From Chionis minor (taxonomy: Eukaryota > Chordata > Aves > Charadriiformes > Chionididae), in contig VZSF01000978.1 of assembly GCA_013398295.1 (NCBI GenBank), positions 434,001 to 498,000 of the forward strand: a stretch of DNA of 64,000 nt. The letters are read 5' to 3'. Both the position numbers and the translations under genes were made by a program. Below are positions 9,401 to 19,500 of the stretch, piece by piece. How positions within the stretch are numbered: the first letter of the stretch is position 1; each line of letters opens with the position of its first letter. The notes beneath the pieces were generated by a model. The model worked only from the letters and a program-made list of their open reading frames with translations, was not told the origin of the DNA and made no database searches.

Positions 9401-12393
9401 TCAGCTTCTGTGTGTACAAAAGTGAATGGAGATATACATACTTGATCCTGCATAGCCAGCTATTGTGCCCACGATCATCATATTCATATTCTAACTCTTC
9501 TCCTAGAAAGAAAAAGAAAGTTGATGTAGTAACCAAAAATTGAAATAAGCAGGAATAATCTGTACAGCAGAGAAGAATGCCACGTTTAAACAAAAGAGAT
9601 AAAATGCCCCTTATTACATATAAAAGGACTGAATTTGCCCTCTCTCACTCTGTTTTTATTTTTTTTAAGCCATGGTATCTTCAGTTGGTATTATGCTCAT
9701 TTGGTTGCTTTTCATTGTCAAGGCTTTTTTTAGATAAAAAACCCCCAAGCTCTAAGCGGCCTCTTCAGGAATATGTAGTTTAAAATAAAAACAATCTTGC
9801 CTCTGTGTGTATTAAAGAAAATGACATTGAAGTAACAAGTTTATAATCTGGATTCACAGATATTGTTTACCCTGAAGATTAATTTTTCACTTTAGCAAAT
9901 AAGCGAGTCATCTGTAAGCTTCACTAGCAACCACCGAAAATTTAGACCAATTCATTATTGCCTTTTGTCTTTTTATACTTTCCAGTTCTATCTCACTATC
10001 ATAGCCATCTCCAAACAGAACAGTCTGGAATTTGACAGGTTTGGATTTTTCAGCACAGCTTCAAAGCATGGGTGTGGTTTGAGCGTCACTCCAGAGGAAT
10101 ACAAGGTGCTCTCTGCAACTACCAGTATAGGAACTGGTAACTAAGTCTCAGATAAACAATGGTAAGCTAAGTTTTAATTTAAAAATGCCACAAACCAACC
10201 AAACAAAACCACCAACAACCCACCTGCCCCCAAAGTTGACCAAACAAAAAACCTTACCCATAATGTAATAGAAAAGTTTAGCTCCTACACCTTAATTCCC
10301 AGGCAAAACCAGGAACACTAACGTCACACTTTCCTAAATGGAAAAAATAGATTTAATTAAAAAAAAAAAAGGAAGAAAAAAAAAATACCTTCTCTGTCAA
10401 AAAAGCCCTGTAAGGCCTTCCTAGGATCTTTCATATAGAAGGCATCTTGTACATCCTGAAAATCAATAGCAATAGGGTTTTCTTCAACCTCATCCTCCTC
10501 AGCATCCTCGCCTAGAAGAGCCCACACAAAGTGCAAAAAAAAAAAAAAGGACAAAACGTTAGAAAGAGAACACCAGTATATTTCAACTTTTGTTAGTTTG
10601 AAAGAAGTATCAGCTATATAATCCTAAAGTTATTTCCCTTTACTTGCATATTATTTCTGCATCCAATTAAAAAACCCAACCCTCCTCCTTTTTTGCTACT
10701 AATTTTTCCACTGTAAGGTACAGTTTTGCAGATGAACATCACTGCAGTTTCAGCACTTTCAAGTATTTATGTGTTTATACATTTCCATTCAAAAAACCAA
10801 CTTATTTTGTACTGAAAAGCTCATTAATTACAATTTATCTAGCCTTAAGATGTGGACTTCCTATTTAAATTTGAAGTCAGATATAGTGCACAGAAGTATC
10901 AAGCAATTAAATTTCACCTCTGGGGCAAAAGTGCGGATAACATCACAGAAACAAAACACAAAACATTGACCTAAACTCTCAGTTTTGTGGCTTTTTATAG
11001 GTATCAGCAAATTACCTTCTCCCTTTTAAAAGGAGCTCTAACATAGTTCTCACCAGGTACAAGCTTGCCTTGTCACAGCACTCTCTTTTTTAAAACAAAA
11101 AGGATGAATTTGTACTGAAGAACTTCTACTGAATCTGGACACTTAGCGTCCAGATGGAATTTCAACCCTAGTATTCACTGAAAACTAGCTTAAAGACTTT
11201 CTAAGGTGTATCAGCTGATTTACGCATCATCACTTACCCATTCCCCACGAGCAGCTCATATCGCTGTTCTGACTCTTCTCACTTCTTCTCTCCTCTTTTT
11301 CCTCTTCTTCATCAGAGTCCTCTCCCAACATTGTCTTTTCTAGCTTTGCTTGCTGCTGCTTACGCAGTGCCTTCAGTTGTGTCACAGTGAGCTCCGACTC
11401 AGACTCCTGGTCCTCTTCAGGTCCCTACATCACAAACAGTAACTTTACAGAAGTGGTTTTTTTAAAAGCAAAAAAACCCCGCAACCAACCCACTAAGTAT
11501 TTTCAAACATGCAAGCAGATTATATACAGTAAGATAAACACATCACGCTAGCGCTTTTCAAAAAGTGGAATCATTAGACTATTTGTTATGCTTTGCATCC
11601 CCAAATATATTAAATATCCTTTCTAAAGGGGGGTGGGGGGGAAAGAAGCGAGCATTACTGTGTACTTGTAGAGAGATCTATCGCAAATATAACTGCATTT
11701 TAAAGGCAGAACACAATTTGTTATTATTTTTTAGCAGTGTCACATGGGAGAATTTGAGGAGCAAGCAACTAAAACCTCTGACGCCCACTCAAAGTAAGGC
11801 ATTCCAAGCGCTTCCTAAGCTCCTGCTGTTAAAAGCTCCCCGTGACCGCAAAGAACCACGAAGTGCTTGATTTTCCCAATGCACCCCTCACTGCCGCAGG
11901 GATGCTCCCCGAGCCACCCCACCGTGGGAGAGGAGCCGCCCAGCGCCCCAGGGCGGCCCGGGCAAGCCTTTACCACACAGGTCACCGCCCCAGGCCTTCA
12001 CCTGCAGGAGGAAGAGGCGGGAGCTGCCGCCGAAGCGGAGGCCGTGGCCCACCCGCACCCGGCAGTAGGTGCGGGGCGGCACCCGCGCCTTGTTGAGGAA
12101 GGTGCCGTGGGTGCTGCCCAGGTCGTACACGTAGAAGCCGGCGGCGGCGGCGGCGGGGCCGTCGGGGGAGCCGCCCGCCCCGCGGTACTGCAGCACGGCG
12201 TGGTGCCGCGACACCGAGGGGTGCTCCAGGGCCAGGGCGCAGCCGGGCAGCCGCCCCACGAGGAACCAGCTGCCGCCCTCCAGCCGCACCGAGCCCAGCG
12301 CCACGCCGCCCTTCAGCACCTCCAGCCCGTAGCCGGCGCCGGCCGGCGGGGGGCTGCCCCACGGCGGCTCCTCGTAGCGCGGCGACGGCGCCG
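351..12393 (-). CDS. SLC4A1AP: SLC4A1AP (kanadaptin), partial: nine coding exons, both ends missing
   Basis: Nine exons join in phase on the minus strand: 12393-12002, 11424-11238, 10511-10389, 9502-9442, 8552-8413, 8276-8116, 7354-7285, 1474-1285 and 447-351. Together they encode about 473 codons. All visible introns are GT-AG. The product has an N-terminal FHA domain, then acidic linkers, a conserved central region (motifs [30 protein letters not shown] and [13 protein letters not shown]) and a lysine-rich segment ([13 protein letters not shown]). This order matches kanadaptin, which is about 740-800 residues in mammals. Known of the family: it was described as an adaptor for the anion exchanger AE1 and later found mostly in the nucleus; FHA domains bind phosphothreonine peptides. 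The start codon lies in or beyond the N gap at 12394-12451, and the C-terminal exons lie left of position 1. The gene is head to head with SUPT7L, as in human, which supports orthology. Confidence 0.96.
448..1284 (-). other. SLC4A1AP intron
   Basis: An 837-bp AT-rich intron. It holds an A-rich run near 677-700 and a TA/CA-rich patch near 738-780. No other feature is recognised. Confidence 0.85.
1285..1474 (-). CDS. SLC4A1AP: SLC4A1AP exon: [12 protein letters not shown]...[14 protein letters not shown]
   Basis: A 190-nt exon with acceptor GCGTAG|TCCAG and donor GCCTCA|GTAAGT. It encodes [20 protein letters not shown], then [20 protein letters not shown] and [17 protein letters not shown]. 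The block is long-conserved in kanadaptin and probably extends the coiled coil. Confidence 0.95.
1475..7284 (-). other. SLC4A1AP largest visible intron (contains CR1)
   Basis: A 5.8-kb intron carrying the CR1 LINE at 3124-5224. The rest (1475-3123 and 5225-7284) is AT-rich unique sequence with only a short CA run near 5860. I see no exon in it. Confidence 0.85.
3124..5224 (-). mobile_element. CR1 LINE retrotransposon, 5'-truncated, dead
   Basis: Read on the minus strand this is the 3' part of a CR1 non-LTR retrotransposon. It covers much of ORF2 (reverse transcriptase) and the short 3' UTR, ending at 3124 in the usual avian form (plus-strand tcatagaatggtttaggttg). Reverse-transcriptase pieces are readable in three frames, including [33 protein letters not shown] and the C-terminal [20 protein letters not shown]. 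The reading frame is broken several times. Near 3868-3878 the text jumps from the CTLSK motif straight to a later segment, so the FADD-type catalytic motif is absent. The 5' end is truncated inside ORF2 near 5224. It lies in an SLC4A1AP intron, sense to the host gene. Confidence 0.95.
7285..7354 (-). CDS. SLC4A1AP: SLC4A1AP 70-nt exon: coiled-coil start
   Basis: Acceptor TTTCATAG|GTCACA and donor GGAAAG|GTAAGG frame [20 protein letters not shown] followed by SGK. The heptad-like spacing of hydrophobic residues suggests a short coiled coil, as in the human protein (VAKLNDAERELSEI). Phase agrees with both neighbouring exons. It is separated from the next exon by the 5.8-kb intron that holds the CR1 element. 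Confidence 0.93.
7355..8115 (-). other. SLC4A1AP intron
   Basis: A 761-bp intron with an A-tract near 7939-7957. Nothing else is recognised. Confidence 0.8.
8116..8276 (-). CDS. SLC4A1AP: SLC4A1AP exon: [20 protein letters not shown] core
   Basis: A 161-nt exon with acceptor TTTCCCAG|TA and donor CCCTG|GTAAGA. It encodes [40 protein letters not shown] and [14 protein letters not shown]. This is the most conserved, near-invariant block of kanadaptin. Its basic RKRK is a candidate nuclear-localisation element (inference). It ends in phase 0. Confidence 0.97.
8413..8552 (-). CDS. SLC4A1AP: SLC4A1AP exon: [21 protein letters not shown]
   Basis: A 140-nt exon with acceptor AACAG|GTTGCC and donor GCAG|GTGAAT. 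It encodes [20 protein letters not shown], then [20 protein letters not shown] and VLRQEA. The K-K-K-E-A and ALEACRLLD helix resembles the C-terminal helix of dsRBD-like folds. Phase in and out agrees with both neighbours. Confidence 0.95.
8553..9441 (-). other. SLC4A1AP intron
   Basis: An 889-bp AT-rich intron with short homopolymer runs (for example near 8667-8685 and 9097-9107). No feature is recognised. Confidence 0.8.
9442..9502 (-). CDS. SLC4A1AP: SLC4A1AP 61-nt exon: [20 protein letters not shown]
   Basis: A short exon framed by TTTCTAG|GA and ATCAA|GTATGT. It completes the split glycine codon of the previous exon and leaves AA for the next one. The encoded GEELEYE...WLCRI matches kanadaptin. 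The family has been suggested to contain a double-stranded-RNA-binding-like fold around here and the next exon; the sequence alone does not prove RNA binding. Confidence 0.94.
9503..10388 (-). other. SLC4A1AP intron
   Basis: An 886-bp intron. It begins (minus-strand 5' end) with long T tracts (plus-strand A runs, 10359-10385) next to the donor. Nothing else is recognised. Confidence 0.8.
10389..10511 (-). CDS. SLC4A1AP: SLC4A1AP exon: EENPIAIDF...[11 protein letters not shown]
   Basis: This 123-nt exon has acceptor CTTCTAG|GC and donor GAGAAG|GTATTT. It encodes [20 protein letters not shown] and [13 protein letters not shown], both characteristic of kanadaptin. The donor is unusual: GTA is followed at once by a run of ten T on the minus strand and a second T tract soon after. 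That is a weak, U-rich 5' splice site of the kind helped by TIA-1-type proteins (inference). Confidence 0.94.
10512..11237 (-). other. SLC4A1AP intron
   Basis: A 726-bp AT-rich intron without a recognised feature. Confidence 0.8.
11238..11424 (-). CDS. SLC4A1AP: SLC4A1AP exon: acidic linker after FHA
   Basis: This exon encodes [20 protein letters not shown], then a lysine/glutamine helix and the acidic [14 protein letters not shown] segment, ending in CSWGMG. It starts in phase 0 after an AG acceptor and ends one base into a glycine codon (GAATGG|GTAAGTG). The TVTQLK...RKQQQ helix and the GEDSDEEEE patch align with human kanadaptin directly after its FHA domain. Confidence 0.95.
11425..12001 (-). 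other. SLC4A1AP first visible intron
   Basis: A 577-bp intron that changes from AT-rich (distal) to GC-rich (near the FHA exon) as it enters the promoter island. A short G-rich run sits at 11628-11642. Confidence 0.8.
12002..12393 (-). CDS. SLC4A1AP: SLC4A1AP FHA-domain exon (5' end in N gap)
   Basis: The frame reads from the gap edge through a proline-rich stretch ([17 protein letters not shown]) into the FHA domain. Diagnostic FHA positions are visible: the GR of strand 3-4 (LVGRLPGC), the phosphopeptide-binding loop [10 protein letters not shown], and STHGTFLN. The exon ends after a glutamine codon (CTGCAG|GTGAAG, phase 0). The exon is very GC-rich and encodes an alanine/glycine run (AAAAAG) inside the FHA domain, between the binding loop and GFYVYDLGS, where the human protein has a serine/glycine insert. 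No minus-strand ATG in this frame was found between the gap and the exon, so the true start is probably in the missing bases. Confidence 0.95.
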
Positions 12394-12451
12394 NNNNNNN
12401 NNNNNNNNNNNNNNNNNNNNNNNNNNNNNNNNNNNNNNNNNNNNNNNNNNN
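12394..12451. other. Assembly gap of 58 N
   Basis: A run of N lies inside the GC-rich island. It probably hides the SLC4A1AP start codon and some of the core promoter. The true gap size is unknown. Confidence 0.99.
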
Positions 12452-12826
12452 GGGGAGGGAAGTGGCGGAGGCGGCGGCGGCCGCTTTCCCCGCTCCCGGC
12501 GCGATGGAGCGCGGGTGGCCGGGGAGCCGCTTCTGGTGGCGGACTGGGGCCCACTTCCGGCCGAGCGCGGAGCGGCGGGGGCGCTGCGGGGTGCGGCGGG
12601 CGCGGGCGGGTTTGGCGCCGCCGTGGAGAGCGGCGGGTCGGGGTGAGGGGCGGCCGCGGGCCCGGGGAGGGCGGGCGAGCCGGGCGCGGCCCCCGGAGTT
12701 TCCCCACGCAAGGTTCCCGCTCGGCGAGGCGCCGGCGCGGCCCAGGTGGAGCCACGGCAGCCCCCTGTTACGAGCAGAAATAATTTCCGCCTCACGGGTG
12801 CGTCTCTTTCTTCTCGCCCCCTTCAG

Positions 12827-13090
12827 GTGAGGCCGCAGGGTAATGTGTCAGAGCCCAGCGCTGCGTCCCCGTGCCGTCGATGCCATCGTGGAAGCGGTGC
12901 TGCTCAGTGAGGCGCTGAGGGAGCGCTCTCTCTCGGCGTTCATAACTTGCGTTACTCGCAGCCTCAACCCAGCTCCAGTTTCTGTTGGTGCCCAAAGCCT
13001 GGTGCTTTTCCCTGCGACAAGGCTCCTTTGTGCCACAGTGTTTGGCAGCCACCTTCTGGGCTCTGAGGACAATACCTCACCCGTGTGAAA
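12827..13090 (+). other. SUPT7L: SUPT7L 5' leader next to the coding start (probable 5' UTR)
   Basis: This lies directly upstream of the SUPT7L ATG. Its left edge is ambiguous. Positions 12804-12826 form a pyrimidine-rich tract ending in CAG, which suits a 3' splice acceptor. The same CAG followed by GTGAGG is also a strong 5' donor consensus. Either a non-coding first exon splices to 12827, or an exon ends at 12826 and the following bases are intronic or alternatively used. Transcript data would decide. Confidence 0.5.
12843..13088 (+). other. Upstream ORF (82 codons with stop) in the SUPT7L leader
   Basis: An ATG at 12843 opens a frame that ends in TGA at 13086-13088, two bases before the SUPT7L ATG at 13091. 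The upstream ATG has a G at -3 but not at +4, so its context is moderate. The predicted peptide resembles no family I know and is probably not a functional protein. If this stretch is in the mature 5' UTR, the uORF would make SUPT7L translation depend on leaky scanning or reinitiation (inference). Confidence 0.45.
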
Positions 13091-13503
13091 ATGCTGCGGT
13101 ATTGGGGTGAGATTCCGGTTTCGTCGAACCAGGCCAACCGCAGCTCCTTTGACCTGCTTCAGCGTGAGTTTCGTACTGTGGAAGTCCAAGATCCGCCGTT
13201 GCATCAGCCATCCGCAAACAAACCCCGGCCCACCACCATGCTGGACATCCCCTCAGAGCCCTGCAGCCTCACCATTCACACCATTCAGCTCATCCAACAC
13301 AACAGGCGGCTCCGCAGCCTCATCGCCATGGCTCAGGCCCAAAACCAGCAGCAAGCGGAAGGCATAAAAACTGAAGACAACGAACCACCGCCATCTTGTC
13401 CAGCCTCTCCACCTCTCCCTGATGACCTGCTTCCTCTGGATAGCAAGACCCCCAAAATGCCATTTCAGCTGAGGCACAGTGACCCAGAGAGTGATTTCTA
13501 CAG
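13091..13503 (+). CDS. SUPT7L: SUPT7L first coding exon (residues 1-138)
   Basis: The exon runs from the ATG to TTCTACAG|GTGTGTG and leaves AG of an arginine codon. It encodes the conserved N-terminal region, with PPLHQPSANKPRPTTMLDIP, the TIHTIQLIQHNRRLRSLIAM helix, and a proline/acid stretch ending RHSDPESDFY. Confidence 0.97.
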
Positions 13504-16500
13504 GTGTGTGGGTATTTCTTTGGGTTAGTTCTTGGCTGCAGGCAAGCGGAGTGTTTTTAAATATATATGTAGTTATGTCGATTCCCTTCAGCTGAAAGGT
13601 CAAACAGTTGTACGTAGATTAAAACAGGCTTCAAAAAGAAAGATTTAGATTTCTTCTGCGTGGATAGCAGGCACGTTGATTAAAATAAATGTGCCTTTGA
13701 TTCCCGTCTATAAAATAAGGATGTGTAGTGCTGATTTCTTTCTTGTTAGTGCTACGCTAAATGTTTGTGAATGGTTTTGTGATCTTCAATGGTATTTTGG
13801 CAAGTTTAGTTATAGGCTGTGAAATCGCGTGTTTAGTTCACTTAAAACTAAACTTGCTTTATTGTAACTGAAAACCCAGAAGATGCATGGCTAGGTTTTG
13901 TCTGTTTAGTTGTGGGTTCTGAAAAGATAATTTGATAACATATTTCTAAGATTTCAGTGGCCAAGGACCTGTGATGTATAACGATCACATTTCACCCTGT
14001 TTGTTGATGTTATCCTGGACAGAGGTGGCGATGAATATGGAGGAAGGGAATTCTTGTCTCTTATACTGGCTCCACCAGCCAAAGCCTGGAGGAAAGGTTG
14101 CTTTGCTTCTACCTTTGCAGCCAATCTTTGATTAAATAGTATTGGCATCACCTCCCTCTCTACCCCTCTCACAAGCACTAAATTCACAAGGAGGTGTTGC
14201 ATTTCTTGCAGGATCTCATGATAGTTGTAGGTTGTGTGCATTTAAATTCAGGGATTAGTCCTCACTACTATAGCTTTCTGTTCTTAGATTAAAGACTGCG
14301 CACCAATGAGCATCATGTGGGAGAGGATAAAACATACTAGTTTTTCAAATGGGGAAAATGTGTATCAATAAAATACAATGTGTCAGTTAAATTCCACTGA
14401 GATCTTTAATGGCTTGAGGTTGTATAAAATGCATTTATTGAAAGGTGTTGCTTTTGTGACATAGTCTCTCTGAACAGTAGAGCAATTCTTTAGTGCTGTT
14501 TGTGGAGGAACACTATCATCCTTCTTGGAAGAAATAAGTAATTAGCCTAGAGGGGTGAAGGGAAAACCAGTCCTCTGAGGATAAAGTCTGGACCCTGCGA
14601 CTCCTGCTCTTTCTGGCCCTGTGGTTGGTTTTGTAGAACTGAGCAGTGTTCTGATCTGTCCTCCCCGGTGGCTTCAGCTTTAAGTTCATTTTTCTGTGGC
14701 TCTGTCCACGTTTTGGGGGCTGCTTTGTCTTTTTGTTGTCCCTTGTGAGTTTCTGGAGTCCGGGTAAAGAAATGTTGTTTAGCAGTCAACCACATGGGGG
14801 AGTTTAAGGACTAGATTGTAAAAACTGGATAGACGATTTTGAAATGAAATGTTTTGTGGCTAATAGTGTATTTATAATGAGCTGCAGTGTAGACTAGAAT
14901 GTAATTGTGTGCTTGCTAAACCAAACACATTGATGTTTTTCCAGGAGGAAAGCTTTGCGTTTGTTGTTGCATGTTTGTTCTTAACTGTTTTAAGATGCTT
15001 ACATGAATTAAGAATAGCAGCTGCTGTTAGTAGTTGTAAAAATAAAGTTATATGATTTGCCGATGCTTGTTCTTAGTGTGTAAAAACAATTTGAGGAAGA
15101 ACATTCTTCCCCTTGATAAAGCATGGTAGTGCTTAATTTTATGCTGCCTTCTGAAGTGCCATTGTCAGAGTGACAGTATTTAATTCTATTTTCTGTGGCA
15201 GTAACCTGGGTCTAAGAAGCAGCGTATAGGTATATTTAGACACAAGAAGAAAGGAAGATAAGAGCAGCCAGCCCGAATCAGACCATAAGTTTCTTTATTA
15301 AAGTCATGTTCTCTTCTATTTCCTTGTTATTAATTTTCATCCTTTGACCTCACACCCTTGTCTTTTATTTTGTTATTGCCTGGATTCGTTTTGGTTTTCC
15401 TACCCTCTGCCCTGCTCCACACCTCTAGCCCCTACCTCCTTGTCCCTTTTGAGCTGAGGAAGAGGCAGAGCCTAATTTACTGCTATTTTTCAGTTGTTCT
15501 GGTCTTTCCAACCCCTCAAAATCTGTACCACCAGCGGTTTTAATCACAATGCTATTCTCCATTTTTCCAGACTGTTTATAAATGTGTTGAAACAAACCTT
15601 GATTTTGGCACAGATCCTCAAGGGAAGACCTGGGCTCCATACGAGAGATCTCTTATGTGCTTGTTTGTTGATGGATTTGGAGGACTCTATTAGGTTTGTG
15701 AAGCAGGTTTTCCATTTACAAAAGTGGCATGGACTCTTTTGAGTGTATCCTCTTTACCCATCTGTCCTTTAATTCTGTTCTTATTGTTTCTTTGAATTTC
15801 CATGATGCACCAGAATATATCAGGCTTCCCAGCCTGCAGTTCTTCACATCTTTTCTGGAGCTATTAGAAGAAAATGTTTTCACTTTTGCTGTCTTCTGGT
15901 CCTCATGGGCTAAGGCAGCTTAAAGCAAGAGGTGACTCACCACAGCTATTCAAATATTTCATCCTTGAATTCCTTTAGTATTCCTGGATGAATTACCATC
16001 TGGTCCTGGTGTTTTGCAACTGTTGATGTTACAATTCTTGGAATACATAATAAGGGATTAACATTTGTTTTTGGTTAGTATAGAGACAGAAGGTAAGCTT
16101 AAGGCATAATCGATGAAGAATGAGTAAAGAACTGTAGACTACCGTTTGAACAGGAGGCTCTTATAATATGACTGCTAGCTTTTCCTTCTTCTCTGTTTAG
16201 CTTCCTCCGATTATCATGGATCCATCTTCAAATGAAACCTAACCTACTCATTATGTGCCTCTTCCGGTGCTTTTTCTTGTGTGTGCGTGCTGGCTTCTTA
16301 ACAGATTTCTCTGACGTTCTCTCATTTGTGTTCCTGACCCCATCGGATGTGTGCTTTGCATTGAAAGATAATCTGTGAATGAAATTGAGAGCCTGCAATG
16401 GGAAGACAGTTCATGGCAGGAGGGCTTGTGGTTAAGAAATGTCTGTACCGAAGTAGGGAAGCACGTGTCGGTGGGATAGCAGGTTTAATGGTGGGAAGGA

Positions 16501-19500
16501 TTTGGAGCAGCAGAAATGAGAGCTGACAGAACGTACTCCCCCTGCTGGATTAAGCACTTTGGTGCTTAACTAGCCCTTAACTTTAGCCCTTAAAGTGTCT
16601 GGTCTTCTAGATTGAGCCACTGGGACCCAATTTATTTTCCAAACATTCTCTATTACCTCTTGTCATTACCTGTTAAGCAGCTTCTTTAAATATACCTGTG
16701 CAGGCTTCTGTAGACATAGCAGAGATATTTAAAAAGAGGCTTACTCAGGATCAGGTGGAAAGAGGCGCTTTTGCAAAAGGAAAAAACTGTGCTCTGAGTT
16801 AGCGTGCTGTATTCTTTGGTGCGCTGGGTACTATAATCTTGCTTCTCCAATGTTCTCCTTTATTTTACTGTTTTTGGGGAAATGGCTGTGAAGCGACCTT
16901 GTTACACCTCATTTGGTTGAAATTCAACTCCACAGTCTACTGTTTCATAAAATTGATGTGTTCATAGGAAAAACAATCCCTCCCTCCATCTGCTGCTAGC
17001 TTATGCTCACCTAGGAGGGAGTAGAGCACTTCAGTTGGTTACTACGGTTGAGTGAACCTCAGTTGTCCATCCTTGCACTGACTTAGCCCAAACACTTTCT
17101 GCTGAATATAGTTGCATGAGAAATGAACTATGAGATCTTCTTCCTTCTAAGAAAAACAGCCTTAGAGTAGAGGTGGTTGGGTGAATGAACTGCGGTGCCT
17201 TCAGGGAACGTCTTCTTGACATTGGGCCTTTTGTGAGTTCTGAAACCTTATTTAATACTGAAAATAAGCCTGGTGGGTATAAATGGCCACTTTTTTCTGT
17301 TGTGAAGTTCTGCATGTTGCAGGTTTGCTGGCAGCAGTGGGCAGAAGGCTGGGCTTTGGGTCTGGTGGATTTGTGGCTTGGCTACCTAGACTTCTGTCTG
17401 GGACATCATCTAGCGTTGGTGACTCATATATAAAAATACAGATCCTGTTGGAAATACAAAATTGAAGAGTGACAAGTTGGCCAGTATTTATGATAAATTT
17501 CATACTATATATTCTGTAGAGATGATCACCTCCAAGTCACGGCCTAATTGTCTGTTTTGTTAATCTCTGGTGACAAAATTTTAGGAATTAAAGTGCTCTT
17601 GTTTACTTGCAGTTGTATGATCGTGGTAATATGTTAAATAGACTTGTCTTTGGATGGTAGCCGGATGCTTTCATGAAAGTAGTAAGTGCTGCAGAGGGTG
17701 GCATTCTGCATGATGGTAGTATCTGGAAGGGTGCTTTTGTAGGTGCTGAGTATCTGGATAAGATGGAAGACCAAGCCTCTTTACCTGTGATCATCAGGGA
17801 AGAGAAGTTTGCTGCTCCTTTTTGGGAAGGCTTGTCATTAGATACCTGCTTTCAACTTAAATGTGTTTATATGGCCATTTTTGTTTTTACCTGCATTCTT
17901 ATCAGACAGTACCTTGAAGGTTAGAGATGAAAAAAAAAAGATATTTTCTCATTTGTTGTTTTCCATTAACATCTACAATAATACTCAGGTTTTGCTGTCT
18001 AATCAGGCTTTTTATCACCTTCCTCTTATTGTTTATTGTGGAAAACAGGAAAACAAGAGAAGAAAACATAAGAAAAACAAAACGTAATTGACTGACCTTA
18101 CCAAGAACAAGAGGTGGGGATTTGGATTTGAGTACAGTACCTGAGATTTCTTTTCTCTCTGTCTTTAATTGATGAGATTTCAAGTTGATTATATCCCTTT
18201 CAGCGCAGTGACTTCGCTGCATTTTAATGCTGGCAATTAGTTCCTTTTCCTCTAGGAGTTTAAGAGAGATATAGCATTCTCTGCTGCTTCTGAGCAGTGA
18301 TATGCATTGCTAAATGGTTGTTGTGCTCTACTTTACAAGTGGCTGAGTATCCTGCTTGGCCTTGCCAAATTGTGTGTCTAGTTTAAGTTTGAACGCAGTG
18401 TTTTGAGTGAATGGCAAAGCATCAACAATGGCTTTTTATTTGTCTCTGTATTAATAGTCTGGTGTTTGGTGTTTTTGGTAGTGTAAAATGCTCTCAACTG
18501 ATGGCTGCCGGACAGCTAGGTATGTTCTTTCTATGTGGTAAAAAAGAAGAGATACTTTTTAATAGGCATAAATTTTGATGGTGGTTTGATGATTGTTTTT
18601 TTCTGTTGTAACCTCCTGGTCCCAGTGTTATATGAGACATATGGCTGTTTGTGAACTTCCAAAATCTGTCGCTGGGAGGTGGAGGGGGGAGTGAGGGAGA
18701 TGTAAAATCAGTATGGGTGACACTTGGTTTATAAGGGAACTGATGATCTTTTAATTCATCTTGTCAGAGCGCCTGCTGTCTTCTTTACAAAGTAGTTACA
18801 TAATTGAGTAGGAATTGGGATGTGAGTCATTTTCCAGCAATTAATAACTGGGATGAATCCACGACCTGAGATTCACATGCTGTTCTTAATATCCACTTAG
18901 AAATGTCATCATCTGCCGCTCTTAATATGGTGTGATCCCCCCTTTATTTGAATAATCAGAAAGTGCTGAGCTGGTGTTCTTGAACATGAATGATTTTGGT
19001 CCTGACAGCTCTAAGTTTAACCTTCCATTTTTACTCCCCTGAAACGTTACCTTTTTCTTTACTGCTACGTTTCAGTGGTTTTCTGTGGGCCAGACCTGAG
19101 GATAAGGGGGAGCTGAAGCTCTGTGACCCAGCGTCTCAGCAAGACTGAAGGGTACCTAGTGCACTCGTTGGAGAAACAAGAGTAATGAGAATTTTATCAA
19201 GGCATCAATGCTGTGTGTGTACTGTTTAATCAGGTCTTGTTACTGGAAAGAGTGTGTGGTGACACAAGTAATGTAGGGTGAGAGCGAGGCGAATCTCAGA
19301 GTGGGCTGCGGAAGAAGTTGGGAAAAATTGATCAGAAACAAATGAAGGGTGAAATTGTTAGCTTAATTCTGCCATTGGTGCTGAATGAAGTGTAAAAAAG
19401 TGTATAAATACCATACTTAGCAGAAAGGAAATTTGATTTTTTGACATCAGCATTTGAAGACCGTGTTACTGATACGGGCAAATACATCACATGCATTTAA

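Larger units (their letters stand above)
12000..12830. promoter_or_regulatory. Bidirectional GC-rich promoter island of SLC4A1AP and SUPT7L
   Basis: The stretch is very GC-rich with frequent CpG, in sharp contrast to the AT-rich introns on both sides. It covers the SLC4A1AP FHA exon (minus) and the SUPT7L 5' leader (plus). The two genes diverge from it, so a shared CpG-island promoter is the natural reading. No TATA box is evident. Part of the island (12394-12451) is missing. Confidence 0.85.

Noticed and set aside
12313..12795. Long GC-rich frames across the N gap
   Set aside because: They include unknown bases and are out of frame with the FHA domain. They reflect GC richness only.
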